64,000 bases of DNA from Candidatus Kaistia colombiensis (GCA_029203105.1 CP119318.1:3238501-3302500); one strand, 5' to 3'; positions 32,188-41,223 are shown, counted from the stretch's first letter. Numbers and translations are program-made. The notes: generated by a model from the sequence alone, not told the origin.

Positions 32188-34320
32188 TCAGGCGACGGCC
32201 GCCTCGAGCGCCGCATCCTCGGCCACGGAGGGAGCCGTCGCGAGCAGCACCATGACCTCGACCGTGGCGGCGGCCTTCATCGCCTCATAGGCGCGTGTCG
32301 TGCGCGGATCGCTAGCGCCGCCGTCCGCGACGACGATAACCGCCCCCGCCTGCGGGGCCAGCTGGAGCGCCATCTCGGCGTCGGCATCGAGCAGGATCTG
32401 GTCATAGGTCTGGTCGAGCGCATCGAGGATGCTAACGAAGCGCTCGCCCTTTGCCGCGTCGGGGCCGAACTCCAGCAGTCCGTGCGGAATGAGGTGGGCG
32501 CGCGAACGGCGATCCCGGAAGATGACCTGGGCGAACGAGGCGATTCCGGCGAAGAGATCGGTCAGACCCGGCAGGCGCTCGCCCGCGGACATCGCCTTGC
32601 TGTCCGCGCCATCGGCATAGAGATCGATCAGCAACACGCGGTTGCCGCGCCGCGACAGCGCGCGGGCCAGGGCGACGGCCGCGAGCGGCCGACCGGTGGA
32701 ACCGAGTTCCGCCATCGAGATCAGAACCCGACGCGCCTTCGATTCGACGACGTGCTCGACGATCGAGTTCAGCGAGTCCTGTGCCTCGGCGGTCAGGCCG
32801 CGGGCGAGAGCCGGCTCCGGCGGCACCAGAGGCAGAACCTCCGGAGCCTCGTCGTTCCAGCGCATCTTGCCGTCAACAGGAACGGTACTGGGAACGATCG
32901 GCGGCGCCTCGATCGAGATGCGGCGAAGCGCCCGGCCGGAGGTGAGTTCGCGGATCATGATGACGGCAATCGCCAGCAACAACAGCGCCACCGTCGCGGC
33001 CGCGGTGATCGGCAGCTTCTTCGGGAATGTCGGCTCCAGCGGCACGGCGGCGCGCGAGATGATGCGGGCGTCCGCCGGCAGATAGTTGCCGTCCTGGCGC
33101 GACGAGGCCTCGCGATAGCGCTTCAGATAGCTTTCGAGCAGATCGCGCTGCGCCGTCGCCTCGCGCTCCAGGGCGCGCAGCTCGACTTCGTCATTGTTGG
33201 TCTGGCCGGTCGCCGCCTTGGCGCGGGCGATATCCTGGCCGATATCGGCCTCGCGGGCACGCGCGGTCGCGGCCTCACCTTCCAGACTCTGGAAGATCCG
33301 CGTCACTTCATGACGAACCTGGGCGTCGAGATCGCCGAGCTGAGCATTCAGCTCGCGGATGCGCGGATGCGCTGGCAGGAGGGTCGCCGAAAGCTGGGCG
33401 ATCTGCGCCCGCAACGCCACCTGCTGCTCGCGCAGTCGCTGGATCAGCTGCGAATCGCGGACATCCGCCACATCCGGCGTCGCGCCGCCCGCGAGGCTCT
33501 TGCGGACCGTCTCGGCCTTCGCTTGGGCGGCGGAGCGAGCCGCAACCAGCCGCGCCAATTCAGCGTTGAGGTCGTTCAGCTTCTGCTGCGCCAGCGATGT
33601 GTTGTTCTGCCCGCCCGAAAACAGGCCATGCTCTGTGCGGAAGGCTTCCACTTTCGCCTCCGCCGTCGTGACCTTGGTGCGGAGATCGGCAATCTGCGAT
33701 TCGAGCCAGCGCGTGGCGTCGGCATTGGTCGAACGCCGCGCCTCGCGCTCCAGCGCCAGATATTCGTCGGCGACCGCATTGGCGACCTGCGCCGCAAGCT
33801 GCGGATTGGTCGACGAGAAACCGACCGTGATGACGCGGGTCTTGTCGATCGAGAAAACGTCGAGGCGGTCAGCGAAGCGCTGCAACACACGCTCTTCCAC
33901 CGAGCCCTCCGGGACGGGCCGGCCGAGTCCAATTCCGACCAGCATCTGGTCGAAAGTCGGCAGGAAGCGCGGCTTGCTGAATTCCTTCAGCGAGGCGAGG
34001 CCAAGAGAATCGACGACCGTTGTCGCGAGATCGCGCGACCCGATGAGCTGGACCTGGCTGGCGACGCCTTCGGAATCGAGAAGGGCCCTCACCTCCTCCG
34101 TGCCGGCTCCGGCGCGGGTGATCTCCGATTCACCGCTTTCGATCAGGATCTTCGCTTCGGCCGTATAGCGAGGCGTGGCGAAGTTCAGCCCGACATAGAG
34201 CGCGCCGGCAAACAGAACCGCGGCAAGCAACAGCCACGGCAAAGCGCGCACAAGCGCACCGAATAGCGCCCGGACGTCGAGTTCGACGTCATCGATTTGC
34301 CCGAAGCGGCCATCCGTCAT
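32188..34320 (-). CDS. Wzz/GumC-type polysaccharide co-polymerase with degenerate tyrosine-kinase domain
   Basis: 710 residues from the ATG at 34320 (TG-rich weak ribosome site; an upstream GTG at 34392 is possible). Residues ~25-110 form the first span and Wzz domain, 150-430 a long coiled-coil periplasmic region, with a second span at ~450-470. The cytosolic end (~533-710) is shaped like a BY-kinase: VLLIDLYADG stands for Walker A', but the Walker A loop reads SMAELGSTGRPLAAVALA without a GKS/T lysine, and there is no terminal tyrosine cluster. It probably controls polymer length and export without kinase activity. Confidence 0.88.
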   Translation of the reverse strand: MTDGRFGQIDDVELDVRALFGALVRALPWLLLAAVLFAGALYVGLNFATPRYTAEAKILIESGESEITRAGAGTEEVRALLDSEGVASQVQLIGSRDLATTVVDSLGLASLKEFSKPRFLPTFDQMLVGIGLGRPVPEGSVEERVLQRFADRLDVFSIDKTRVITVGFSSTNPQLAAQVANAVADEYLALEREARRSTNADATRWLESQIADLRTKVTTAEAKVEAFRTEHGLFSGGQNNTSLAQQKLNDLNAELARLVAARSAAQAKAETVRKSLAGGATPDVADVRDSQLIQRLREQQVALRAQIAQLSATLLPAHPRIRELNAQLGDLDAQVRHEVTRIFQSLEGEAATARAREADIGQDIARAKAATGQTNNDEVELRALEREATAQRDLLESYLKRYREASSRQDGNYLPADARIISRAAVPLEPTFPKKLPITAAATVALLLLAIAVIMIRELTSGRALRRISIEAPPIVPSTVPVDGKMRWNDEAPEVLPLVPPEPALARGLTAEAQDSLNSIVEHVVESKARRVLISMAELGSTGRPLAAVALARALSRRGNRVLLIDLYADGADSKAMSAGERLPGLTDLFAGIASFAQVIFRDRRSRAHLIPHGLLEFGPDAAKGERFVSILDALDQTYDQILLDADAEMALQLAPQAGAVIVVADGGASDPRTTRAYEAMKAAATVEVMVLLATAPSVAEDAALEAAVA

Positions 34321-34510
34321 AATCGCGCCCAGTCTCCCTGCCGACGCGACATGATCGAGAGTCACGGTAACTACCGCGTTAATTTCGGCCACGGCCGGTT
34401 AAGGCCATCCACGACAACGCGCAGGATAAGCTTCAGGTTTTACCTCGCATTAACCATGCGCGACGGACAGTCCGGGCTATCGATTCACTTACGAGCCGGA
34501 CGCCATCCCG
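34321..34510. promoter_or_regulatory. Divergent wzz/wza promoter region with CtrA-like box
   Basis: TTTA-CCTCGCA-TTAAC at 34439-34454 matches the CtrA binding consensus TTAA-N7-TTAAC in all but one base. Two GANTC (CcrM methylation) sites occur at 34360-34364 and 34482-34486. No gene fits in this 190-bp stretch. Confidence 0.4.
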
Positions 34511-35074
34511 ATGCGATTTCCCCTTCTTGTCGCGCCCCTTGTCGGCGCCGCCTTGCTCGGTGGCTGCGCCACGGCATACCCGCCGCAAGATCCTGCGACC
34601 TACAAGACGCTGATCGCGCCCTATCGCCTCGACAGTGGCGACCGCCTGCGCGTCATGGTGTTCGGCCAAGCCGACCTGACGAACAGCTACACCATCGACC
34701 AGGCGGGCTATATCTCGATGCCGCTGATCGGCGCGGTCGCGGCGCGCGGCCGCAGCACCCAGGAAATGGAAGGCGATATCGCCGCCAAGCTGCGCAAGGG
34801 CTTCGTGCGCAATCCGGACGTTTCGGTCGAGGTTGATCGCTATCGCCCCTTCTTCATCATGGGCGAGGTCGGCAGCGCCGGTCAGTACCCTTACGTGAAT
34901 GGCATGACGGCCCAGACGGCCATCGCCATTGCCGGCGGCTTCACGCCGCGCGCCCAGCGCGCCGATGTCGACGTCACCCGCCAGGTGAACGGAAAAGTCA
35001 CGACTGTCCGGCTATTGCCGACACAGCCGATCTACCCCGGCGATACCGTCAACGTGCGCGAGCGCTTCTTCTGA
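34511..35074 (+). CDS. Outer-membrane polysaccharide export lipoprotein (Wza/GumB-like)
   Basis: 187 residues. A lipoprotein signal peptide ends in the lipobox LLGGC (C19), so the protein is acylated and sent to the outer membrane. The poly_export domain reads YRLDSGDRLRVMVFGQ, then TIDQAGYISMPLIGAV, and a SLBB-type segment (FIMGEVGSAGQYPYVNGMT) follows. It is half the size of Wza, like the short exporters of holdfast and succinoglycan loci. It forms the exit pore with the Wzz-like protein encoded divergently and is followed 4 bp later by a GT4 gene. Confidence 0.9.
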   Translation: MRFPLLVAPLVGAALLGGCATAYPPQDPATYKTLIAPYRLDSGDRLRVMVFGQADLTNSYTIDQAGYISMPLIGAVAARGRSTQEMEGDIAAKLRKGFVRNPDVSVEVDRYRPFFIMGEVGSAGQYPYVNGMTAQTAIAIAGGFTPRAQRADVDVTRQVNGKVTTVRLLPTQPIYPGDTVNVRERFF

Positions 35075-35078
35075 GCAA

Positions 35079-36284
35079 ATGACCGAGCAGCAGAACGCCC
35101 CTCATGCGCGCGATGGCGCCAGACTCAGGATCGTTCACTGCTTCCGGTCGCCCGTCGGCGGCATTTTCCGACATGTTCGCGACCTCGCGGAGGCGCAGGC
35201 TGCCGAAGGCCACAGGGTCGGCATCGTTTGCGACTCATCAACGGGCGGCGCGCGGGAGGAAGAACTTATCCACGCGCTGCTGCCACATCTCGAGCTCGGA
35301 CTGCACCGCACGCCGATGCAGCGGCAGGTGTCGCCATCCGATCTCTTCGCCTTCCTGCGGCTGTTCCGCCGCATCAAGGCTCTCAATCCCGATATCCTCC
35401 ATACGCATGGCGCCAAGGGCGGCGTGTATGGGCGCGGTATCGGCACGCTCTTGCGGGTCTTTGGTTCCAGCGTGGCTCGCATCTACTGTCCGCATGGCGG
35501 AAGCCTGCACTACGACGCCGAGACTCGCTCGGGGCGGCTGTTCTTCCGCATCGAGCACCTGCTGGAGAAGATGACCGACGCACTCGTCTTCGTCAGCGAC
35601 TATGAAGCGCGGGCCTACAGCAAGAAGGTCGGCACGCCCCGCAAGCCGTGGCGGATCGTACCGAACGGCATCCGCGAGGAGGAGTTCGACCCGATCGAAA
35701 CCGTGCCGGGCGCGGCGGACTTCCTCTATATCGGCATGATGCGTGACCTGAAGGGAACGGACGTCTTCATCGACGCCCTCGCCCGGCTGCGCGACCGGCG
35801 TGGCGTCGCGCCAACGGCGGAAATCGTCGGCGATGGCCCCGACAAGGAGCGCTACGAGTTGCAGGTCCGGCGACTGGGCCTCGACGCGACAACCCGCTTC
35901 CACCCGGCAATGGCGACCCGTACCGCCTTCGGCATGGCGCGAGTTGTCGTCGTGCCGTCGCGCGCCGAGTCGATGCCTTATGTCGTCCTGGAGGCTGCCG
36001 CCGCGGCGCGACCGATGATCGCCACGCGGGTCGGGGGGATTCCGGAGATCTTCGCCGCGGAACAGGCTCGCCTGGTCGCACCCAGCGACGTCGGCGCACT
36101 TGCCGAAGCCATGGACGATCTTCTCGACCATCCGGCGCGCGCCGCCGACGAGGCGCGGCGGCTGCGCGACCTCGTCCACCCACGCTTCTCGATCCAGCAC
36201 ATGACGGATGTCGTCGGCGCACTCTATCGTGATTGCCGAAGCGGCAAGGCCGAGACGATCCGAGGCCCCCGGCCGATCCTCTAG
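35079..36284 (+). CDS. GT4-family glycosyltransferase
   Basis: 401 residues, GT-B fold. N-terminal domain: RIVHCFRSPVGGIFRHVRDLAEA and ILHTHGAKGGVYGR. C-terminal domain: DFLYIGMMRDLKGTDVFIDAL and the E-x7-E donor-binding motif in ESMPYVVLEAAAA. It probably adds one sugar to the undecaprenyl-linked repeat unit of the local polysaccharide. Donor and acceptor cannot be told. It is the only recognisable soluble sugar transferase in the locus, so other steps must be encoded elsewhere. Confidence 0.87.
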   Translation: MTEQQNAPHARDGARLRIVHCFRSPVGGIFRHVRDLAEAQAAEGHRVGIVCDSSTGGAREEELIHALLPHLELGLHRTPMQRQVSPSDLFAFLRLFRRIKALNPDILHTHGAKGGVYGRGIGTLLRVFGSSVARIYCPHGGSLHYDAETRSGRLFFRIEHLLEKMTDALVFVSDYEARAYSKKVGTPRKPWRIVPNGIREEEFDPIETVPGAADFLYIGMMRDLKGTDVFIDALARLRDRRGVAPTAEIVGDGPDKERYELQVRRLGLDATTRFHPAMATRTAFGMARVVVVPSRAESMPYVVLEAAAAARPMIATRVGGIPEIFAAEQARLVAPSDVGALAEAMDDLLDHPARAADEARRLRDLVHPRFSIQHMTDVVGALYRDCRSGKAETIRGPRPIL

Positions 36285-36296
36285 TTCAGGCGGCGC

Positions 36297-36366
36297 TCAC
36301 CGCGCCGTCCACACGGCCAGTTCGTAACCGTCCGGGTCGGTGAAGTGGAATCGGCTGCCGGCTTGG
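36297..36366 (-). pseudogene. C-terminal remnant of a VOC/glyoxalase-family gene
   Basis: The minus strand encodes GSRFHFTDPDGYELAVW followed by three residues and a stop at 36297-36299. FxDPDGYxLxVW is the standard C terminus of glyoxalase/bleomycin-resistance (VOC) proteins, containing the last metal-ligand Glu. Upstream, no continuing VOC frame is visible before 36500, so only ~25 codons survive between the GT4 and phosphotransferase genes. Confidence 0.6.
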
Positions 36367-36499
36367 CGCCGCGCCCGGATGCTACAGTATCAGACGGCAC
36401 AGCGATCGCGGTTGCAATTCACCGGAAAGCCAATCTCGGCAAAGGTTTGTTAGCGCTCCCTGTCTATCCTCGCGGGATCTTGTCGGCTCCCAGCAGGTC

Positions 36500-37999
36500 A
36501 TGACGATAGATCCCAATCAAAGCCTCGACGCGTCACCGCACCGCGCCTCGCTGAACCAGCACGCTCGCGAAGTCGCAGCCGCCCTGTCGACCGAAGCCAT
36601 TTCGCCACGACTGCTCGCCGGCACGATCCAGGCCATCGAGGCGTTCGCACTCATCCTCATCGGCTACCTCTTCTGGCCGAAGACCTCACCCTATCCGGGC
36701 TATCTCGGCCTGAGCGAACTCATGCTGGTTGTCGCGGCGCCGCTGATCGCCATTTTCGGGATCCATTCGATCGGCGGTTATCGGATCGCGGCGCTGCGCG
36801 ACTACTTGCCGATTCTGTCGCACATCCTGATCGGTTGGGCGCTGGCTATCGCGATCGTCGCCGCGGGCAGCTTCTTCTTCGAACTCCAGAGCGACGGACG
36901 TCGCGCCTGGCTCGGCATCCTGTTTCTGGTGGGCGCGACGTTCTTCATCCTCGAGCGCGTCACGATCGCCGCCCTCGTCGGCCGCTGGACGGGTGAAGGC
37001 AGGCTGGAACGGCGGGCCGTGATTGTCGGCGGCGGTGAGCACGCTGCCGAACTGTTGGCCGCGCTCGGCGACCAGAGCCAGACCGACGTTCGCATATGCG
37101 GCCTGTTCGACGATCGCGGTGGCGACCGCTCGCCGGACGAAGTGGCCGGCGTTCCGAAACTCGGTACCGTATTCGAGCTCGTCGAATTCGCGCGCCTCGC
37201 CCGCATCGACCTTTTGATCGTCGCGCTGCCGATGAGTGCTGAAAGCCGCGTGCTTCAGCTGCTCAAGCGGCTTTGGGTCCTGCCGGTCGATATCCGAATC
37301 TCGGCGCTCGGCAGCAAGCTGCGCTTCACCCCGCGCTCCTATTCCTATGTCGGCCCGGTGCCGCTGGTCGACCTGTTCGATCGTCCGATCGCCGGCTGGG
37401 ATTCCCTGCTGAAGCGGGCCTTCGATCTCGTATTCGCGACCGTCGCCCTTGTGCTTTTGTCGCCGGTCATGCTGCTCACGGCGATCGCCATCCGGCTCGA
37501 CAGCCCCGGGCCGGTCCTGTTCCGGCAGAAGCGCTACGGCTTCAACAATGAAGTCATCGACGTCTTCAAGTTCCGCTCGATGTATCATCACATGAGCGAT
37601 CCGACGGCGAAGGTGGTCGTGACGAAGGGCGATGCGCGCGTCACCCGCGTCGGCAGGTTCATCCGCCGCACCTCGCTCGACGAATTGCCTCAGTTGGTCA
37701 ATGTCCTGCGCGGCGAGCTCTCGCTGGTCGGCCCCCGGCCGCACGCCGTCAACGCCCACACGGAAAACCGCCTCTGGGATGAAGTGGTCGACGGCTATTT
37801 CGCCCGCCACAAGGTCAAGCCCGGCGTCACGGGATGGGCACAGATCAATGGCTGGCGCGGCGAAGTCGACACGCCGGAGAAGATCCGCCGGCGCGTCGAG
37901 TTCGACCTGCAATACATCGAACGGTGGTCGGTCCCCTTCGATCTCTACATCCTGATGATGACGCCCTTCTCCCTGATCAATACCGAGAACGCCTATTGA
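36500..37999 (+). CDS. Undecaprenyl-phosphate hexose-1-phosphate transferase (polyisoprenyl glycosylphosphotransferase)
   Basis: 499 residues, WcaJ/ExoY/HfsE-like. Four or five N-terminal spans (~45-165) are followed by a CoA-binding-like domain (VIVGGGEHAAELL, ~173-290). The last span and catalytic bacterial-transferase domain carry KRAFDLVFATVALVLLSP, GPVLFRQKRYG, VFKFRSMY, RRTSLDELPQLVNVLRG and the VGPRPHA motif. It initiates repeat-unit synthesis by moving a hexose-1-phosphate onto undecaprenyl phosphate. TGATG overlap couples it to the polymerase gene. Confidence 0.92.
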   Translation: MTIDPNQSLDASPHRASLNQHAREVAAALSTEAISPRLLAGTIQAIEAFALILIGYLFWPKTSPYPGYLGLSELMLVVAAPLIAIFGIHSIGGYRIAALRDYLPILSHILIGWALAIAIVAAGSFFFELQSDGRRAWLGILFLVGATFFILERVTIAALVGRWTGEGRLERRAVIVGGGEHAAELLAALGDQSQTDVRICGLFDDRGGDRSPDEVAGVPKLGTVFELVEFARLARIDLLIVALPMSAESRVLQLLKRLWVLPVDIRISALGSKLRFTPRSYSYVGPVPLVDLFDRPIAGWDSLLKRAFDLVFATVALVLLSPVMLLTAIAIRLDSPGPVLFRQKRYGFNNEVIDVFKFRSMYHHMSDPTAKVVVTKGDARVTRVGRFIRRTSLDELPQLVNVLRGELSLVGPRPHAVNAHTENRLWDEVVDGYFARHKVKPGVTGWAQINGWRGEVDTPEKIRRRVEFDLQYIERWSVPFDLYILMMTPFSLINTENAY

Positions 38000-39267
38000 T
38001 GCGCGTCGTGACGAGGCCCCAGGCGATCCCGGCGCGCATGGTCGCCAATGCGACCATCGCCGTCCTCGTTTTCCTCAGCGGCTTCGTCCTCTACGAACCG
38101 GCGCCGTCGGATCTTCTGCTCTGCGTCGTCGTTGTGATCTGGGCATTCGCCGGCCTGAGGCTGAGCCGGCCGATGGCGCCGATGATCAGCTTGATGCTGG
38201 TCTATATGGCCGGCGGGTTCCTCTCCTTCACCCAGCTTCACGCCTTCCAGAAGCCGTTCGTCTACATGGCGACCACCGGCTTCCTGATCATCTCGTCGAT
38301 GTTCTTCGCCGCCGTCATCCAGGTCGATACGGAGCGTCGCCTGAAGGTCATCGAGCGGAGCTACATCTTCTCCGCCATTCTCTGCGCGGCGATCGGAATC
38401 CTCGCCTATTTCGGCAAGATCCCCTATGCGGAGCTGTTTACGCTCTATGACCGCGCCAAGGGCGTGTTCAAGGACCCGAACGTCTTCGGCCCCTACCTCG
38501 TGCTACCCCTGGTCGTGCTCACCCGCGCGGTGCTGACGGATCGGCTTCGGCACTCTTTCTGGCGCATGGTCGGCATCCTGATCCTGATGGCCGGCATCTT
38601 CCTGTCCTTCTCGCGCGCCGCCTGGGGGCTAGCGATCTTCGCCCTCCTCCTGGTGACGCTGCTCGCCTTCCTGACCGAACCGCGCCAGAGCCACAGGTTG
38701 CGGATGCTCGCCTATATCGCCGGCGGCATCCTGCTGGTGGCGCTCCTGCTGGCGCTGCTGCTTTCCATCCCCGTCGTGCAGGATCTGTTCGCGCAGCGCT
38801 TCAAGCTGGTGCAGGAATATGACGGCGGCCGCCTCGGCCGCTTCGAGCGGCACATCATCGGCTTCTTCCTGATCCAGGAGAATCCGCTCGGCCTCGGCCC
38901 CTTCCAGTTCGGCATCCGGATGGGCGAGGACGAACACAACATGTGGCTGAAGGGCTTCACCGCCTATGGCTGGCTCGGCGGCTTCTCCTATATCGCGCTC
39001 GTCATCTGGACGCTGGTGATCGCGACGCCGCTGGTGTTCAAGAACCGCCCCTGGACCCCGTTCGTCCAGAGCGTCTATGCGGTCTATCTCGGCCATCTGA
39101 TGATCCACAACGTGATCGACAACGACCACTGGCGGCATGTCTTCCTGATCTACGGGCTTCTTTGGGGGATCTATGCGCTCGAATGGAAGGCGCAACGCCT
39201 CGGGCGCTTTCAGCCCGCGCCGCCGCCGCTGGTGTTCGGGCCGGTTGCCCTTCCACGCGCCGGCTGA
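37999..39267 (+). CDS. O-antigen ligase / Wzy-like polysaccharide polymerase
   Basis: 422 residues, ~11 spans, Wzy_C/O-antigen-ligase fold. The ATG overlaps the stop of the phosphotransferase gene by one base. The large periplasmic loop carries FKDPNVFGPYL, SRAAWG and ENPLGLGPFQF with DEHNMWLKGFTAYGW, the His-containing motif shared by ligases and polymerases. In this context polymerisation of the locus polysaccharide is more likely than O-antigen ligation, but sequence alone does not decide. Seven base pairs separate it from the convergent methyltransferase. Confidence 0.85.
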   Translation: MRVVTRPQAIPARMVANATIAVLVFLSGFVLYEPAPSDLLLCVVVVIWAFAGLRLSRPMAPMISLMLVYMAGGFLSFTQLHAFQKPFVYMATTGFLIISSMFFAAVIQVDTERRLKVIERSYIFSAILCAAIGILAYFGKIPYAELFTLYDRAKGVFKDPNVFGPYLVLPLVVLTRAVLTDRLRHSFWRMVGILILMAGIFLSFSRAAWGLAIFALLLVTLLAFLTEPRQSHRLRMLAYIAGGILLVALLLALLLSIPVVQDLFAQRFKLVQEYDGGRLGRFERHIIGFFLIQENPLGLGPFQFGIRMGEDEHNMWLKGFTAYGWLGGFSYIALVIWTLVIATPLVFKNRPWTPFVQSVYAVYLGHLMIHNVIDNDHWRHVFLIYGLLWGIYALEWKAQRLGRFQPAPPPLVFGPVALPRAG

Positions 39268-39273
39268 GCGCGC

Positions 39274-40011
39274 TCAATCGAACGCGTAGAGCCGAAACAG
39301 ATCGCTCGGCGCGACGAAGAGCTCGCGCATCTGCTCGAAGCCGGCCTCCTGCGCGAGCGCCCGCCAGCCGGATACCGTCTCGGGATAGTCGGCCGCCGAT
39401 ACGTGGTCCCAGATCACGTCCCATTCGGCGGCATCGAATGCCGTCCAGAACGGCCGCTGGGCCTGCCATCGCTCCAGCCAGCCCTCGCGCCCCTCCCCAT
39501 CCGGGCTGGTGTTCTCATAGATCAGGATCTGTCCGCCCTCGCCGACAATCGAACGGACCGCCCGCATGACCCTGCGCTTTTCCGCCGTGCGCAGGTGATG
39601 CAGGGACAGGCCGATCCAAACGACGTCAACCGGCTCCGAGCGCAGCGGCAGCAATTCGGCGAAGTCCCCCTCGTTGAGGACGAAGGGGCACCCGAGCGCC
39701 GGCAGCGTATGGTCCGCAATATCGAGCGCCGCCCGCGAGAGGTCGATCCCTTCATAGTGCGCAATGGCTGTGCCTCGCAGCGCCTCGACGCTGGCGCCGG
39801 CATCGCCGCAGGCGACGTCGAGGAAGGAAAACGGCCGCCCCGGCTCATGCTGCGTCAGGGCACGGTGCAGGCAGGCATACGCCTCACGGTGGAACAGATA
39901 GTTGTTGTCGATGAACTTGCGATAGATCTGCCAGTCGCGCTGAAAGATCTGCTGCGATGGCAGTTCGGCTCGGCCGGATGCGAACCGGCGAGGTCGAGGC
40001 GCATCGACCAT
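39274..40011 (-). CDS. Class I SAM-dependent methyltransferase
   Basis: 245 residues from the ATG at 40011. Rossmann motif I is FLDVACGDAGAS, acidic motif II lies at YEGIDLSRAAL, and motif IV is VDVVWIGLSLHHL, with LIYENTSPDG following. No DNA- or RNA-recognition domain is attached, so a small-molecule or sugar substrate is likely. It may methylate a sugar of the neighbouring polysaccharide (context only). Confidence 0.78.
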   Translation of the reverse strand: MVDAPRPRRFASGRAELPSQQIFQRDWQIYRKFIDNNYLFHREAYACLHRALTQHEPGRPFSFLDVACGDAGASVEALRGTAIAHYEGIDLSRAALDIADHTLPALGCPFVLNEGDFAELLPLRSEPVDVVWIGLSLHHLRTAEKRRVMRAVRSIVGEGGQILIYENTSPDGEGREGWLERWQAQRPFWTAFDAAEWDVIWDHVSAADYPETVSGWRALAQEAGFEQMRELFVAPSDLFRLYAFD

Positions 40012-40320
40012 GGATCGAACTCCGATCGGTCGCGTCAAGCGGCCTGCGCGCGCAACCGACTGCAAAGTCTACCACAGGATCGGCAGCAATCGCGGCGGCG
40101 GCTGCCATCCCAGCCAGGCGGCCGCTCCGATTGTCTCGCCAGAATGTGAGCGCCCTCTGCGTGTGAGGGGCCACCGCGGCGACAGGCGAAATTCAGGTGC
40201 CGCCCCGCCGCCACAGGCGGATCCGATGCGACAGGTGCCGGCTCGATCACCATCCACCGTCGGCGTCGCTCTCGCCTGCACAACGGATTGTGATTCTGTC
40301 CGGCCCGGTGGGCGACCGCC
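40012..40320. other. 309-bp gap without recognisable gene
   Basis: Several short open frames overlap on both strands, but none has a ribosome site or a recognisable family. It probably contains the promoter of the methyltransferase and the 3' region of the NUDIX gene. No hairpin with a T-tract was seen. Confidence 0.4.
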
Positions 40321-40827
40321 TCAGCGGCTGCGGCCCGGGTCGCTAGCGGCCGTCAACCGGCCCTTTGTCTGGATTTCGCGCAACAACCGACCCAGTCCCT
40401 CGTCGGAAACCATCTCGGCCGCCTCCGAAAGATGGCACCAGCGGCGCTTGCGCTCACCGCGCTCGCGCCATTGCAGCAGCGTGCCGCGCACGCGCAACGC
40501 AAACATGGTGACGATGCAGTCGACGGAGGTCTGGTCGCTCAGGATCTTGGCATAGTTGTAGGACCCCAAGGCCTGGCGATCGATGTCGCCGATCACGCCG
40601 GCCTCTTCGAAGGCCTCGGTCGCCGCGCTCTCCGGCGCCGACCGGCCTGGCGCCAGCCATCCCTTCGGGAAGAGCCAGCGCCCCCGCTCGCGCGAGGTGA
40701 CGAGCAGGACACGGATCTCGCCATGCTTGTTGCGTCGCCAAGGCAAGGCGCCGAACTGCTGGAAGGAATCCCCGTCTTCAATCGGCTCGCGCCGCCGCGA
40801 CGGGCGCTCAAGGATCAGTTCGTCCAT
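40321..40827 (-). CDS. NUDIX hydrolase with altered Nudix box
   Basis: 168 residues. The fold is recognised from FGALPWRR, VLLVTSRERGRWLFPKGW and the helix SAATEAFEEAGV. In the Nudix box G-x5-E-x7-R-E-U-x-E-E-x-G-U, the first Glu is Arg (G-R-S) and the Arg is Thr (TEAFEE). The three metal-binding glutamates of the E-x2-EE core are retained. PKGW next to the box resembles the diphosphoinositol-polyphosphate hydrolase type, which acts on diadenosine polyphosphates or PP-InsP; the true substrate is unknown. Confidence 0.8.
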   Translation of the reverse strand: MDELILERPSRRREPIEDGDSFQQFGALPWRRNKHGEIRVLLVTSRERGRWLFPKGWLAPGRSAPESAATEAFEEAGVIGDIDRQALGSYNYAKILSDQTSVDCIVTMFALRVRGTLLQWRERGERKRRWCHLSEAAEMVSDEGLGRLLREIQTKGRLTAASDPGRSR

Positions 40828-41223
40828 CAGAGCCAGACTCCGTAACCAGCGAAAGAGACAAGTCGGCCGCCGACGATCGGCGACGCGGCCGCCGCACGCG
40901 CGCCGCCAAGGTCACGGGTCGGCGCGGTCCGGGAGCTGCGCTTGCGGACTGGAGAGATCGGACAGGCAATTGAAACAAACATCAGAGACTCCGGCTGCGA
41001 GAGCCACATATGAGGCATCAACCGCAAAAGATGATCTGAGACCCGGAGAGGAAGAACTGCGCGGTATTCAGCTCGACGAGAGGCCACCCCGGGAAAAATC
41101 GCACGTTTTCCCAGTCAACCTCGAAACGAAGAGATGAATCACCATCGACATGATGAGATCTATAATCCGCGATTCTGACCAAAGTATGATTCAGTTTAGG
41201 AAATCGGCGCCTCGGCCTCAAGT

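Noticed and set aside
32482..34266. A 594-codon plus-strand open frame opposite the Wzz-like gene.
   Set aside because: Shadow with no domain; the minus strand has clear Wzz and kinase-like domains.
40827..41221. Two minus-strand open frames (86 and 67 codons) upstream of the NUDIX gene.
   Set aside because: No ribosome sites, no hydrophobic or domain signature; the longer one merely ends at the NUDIX start.
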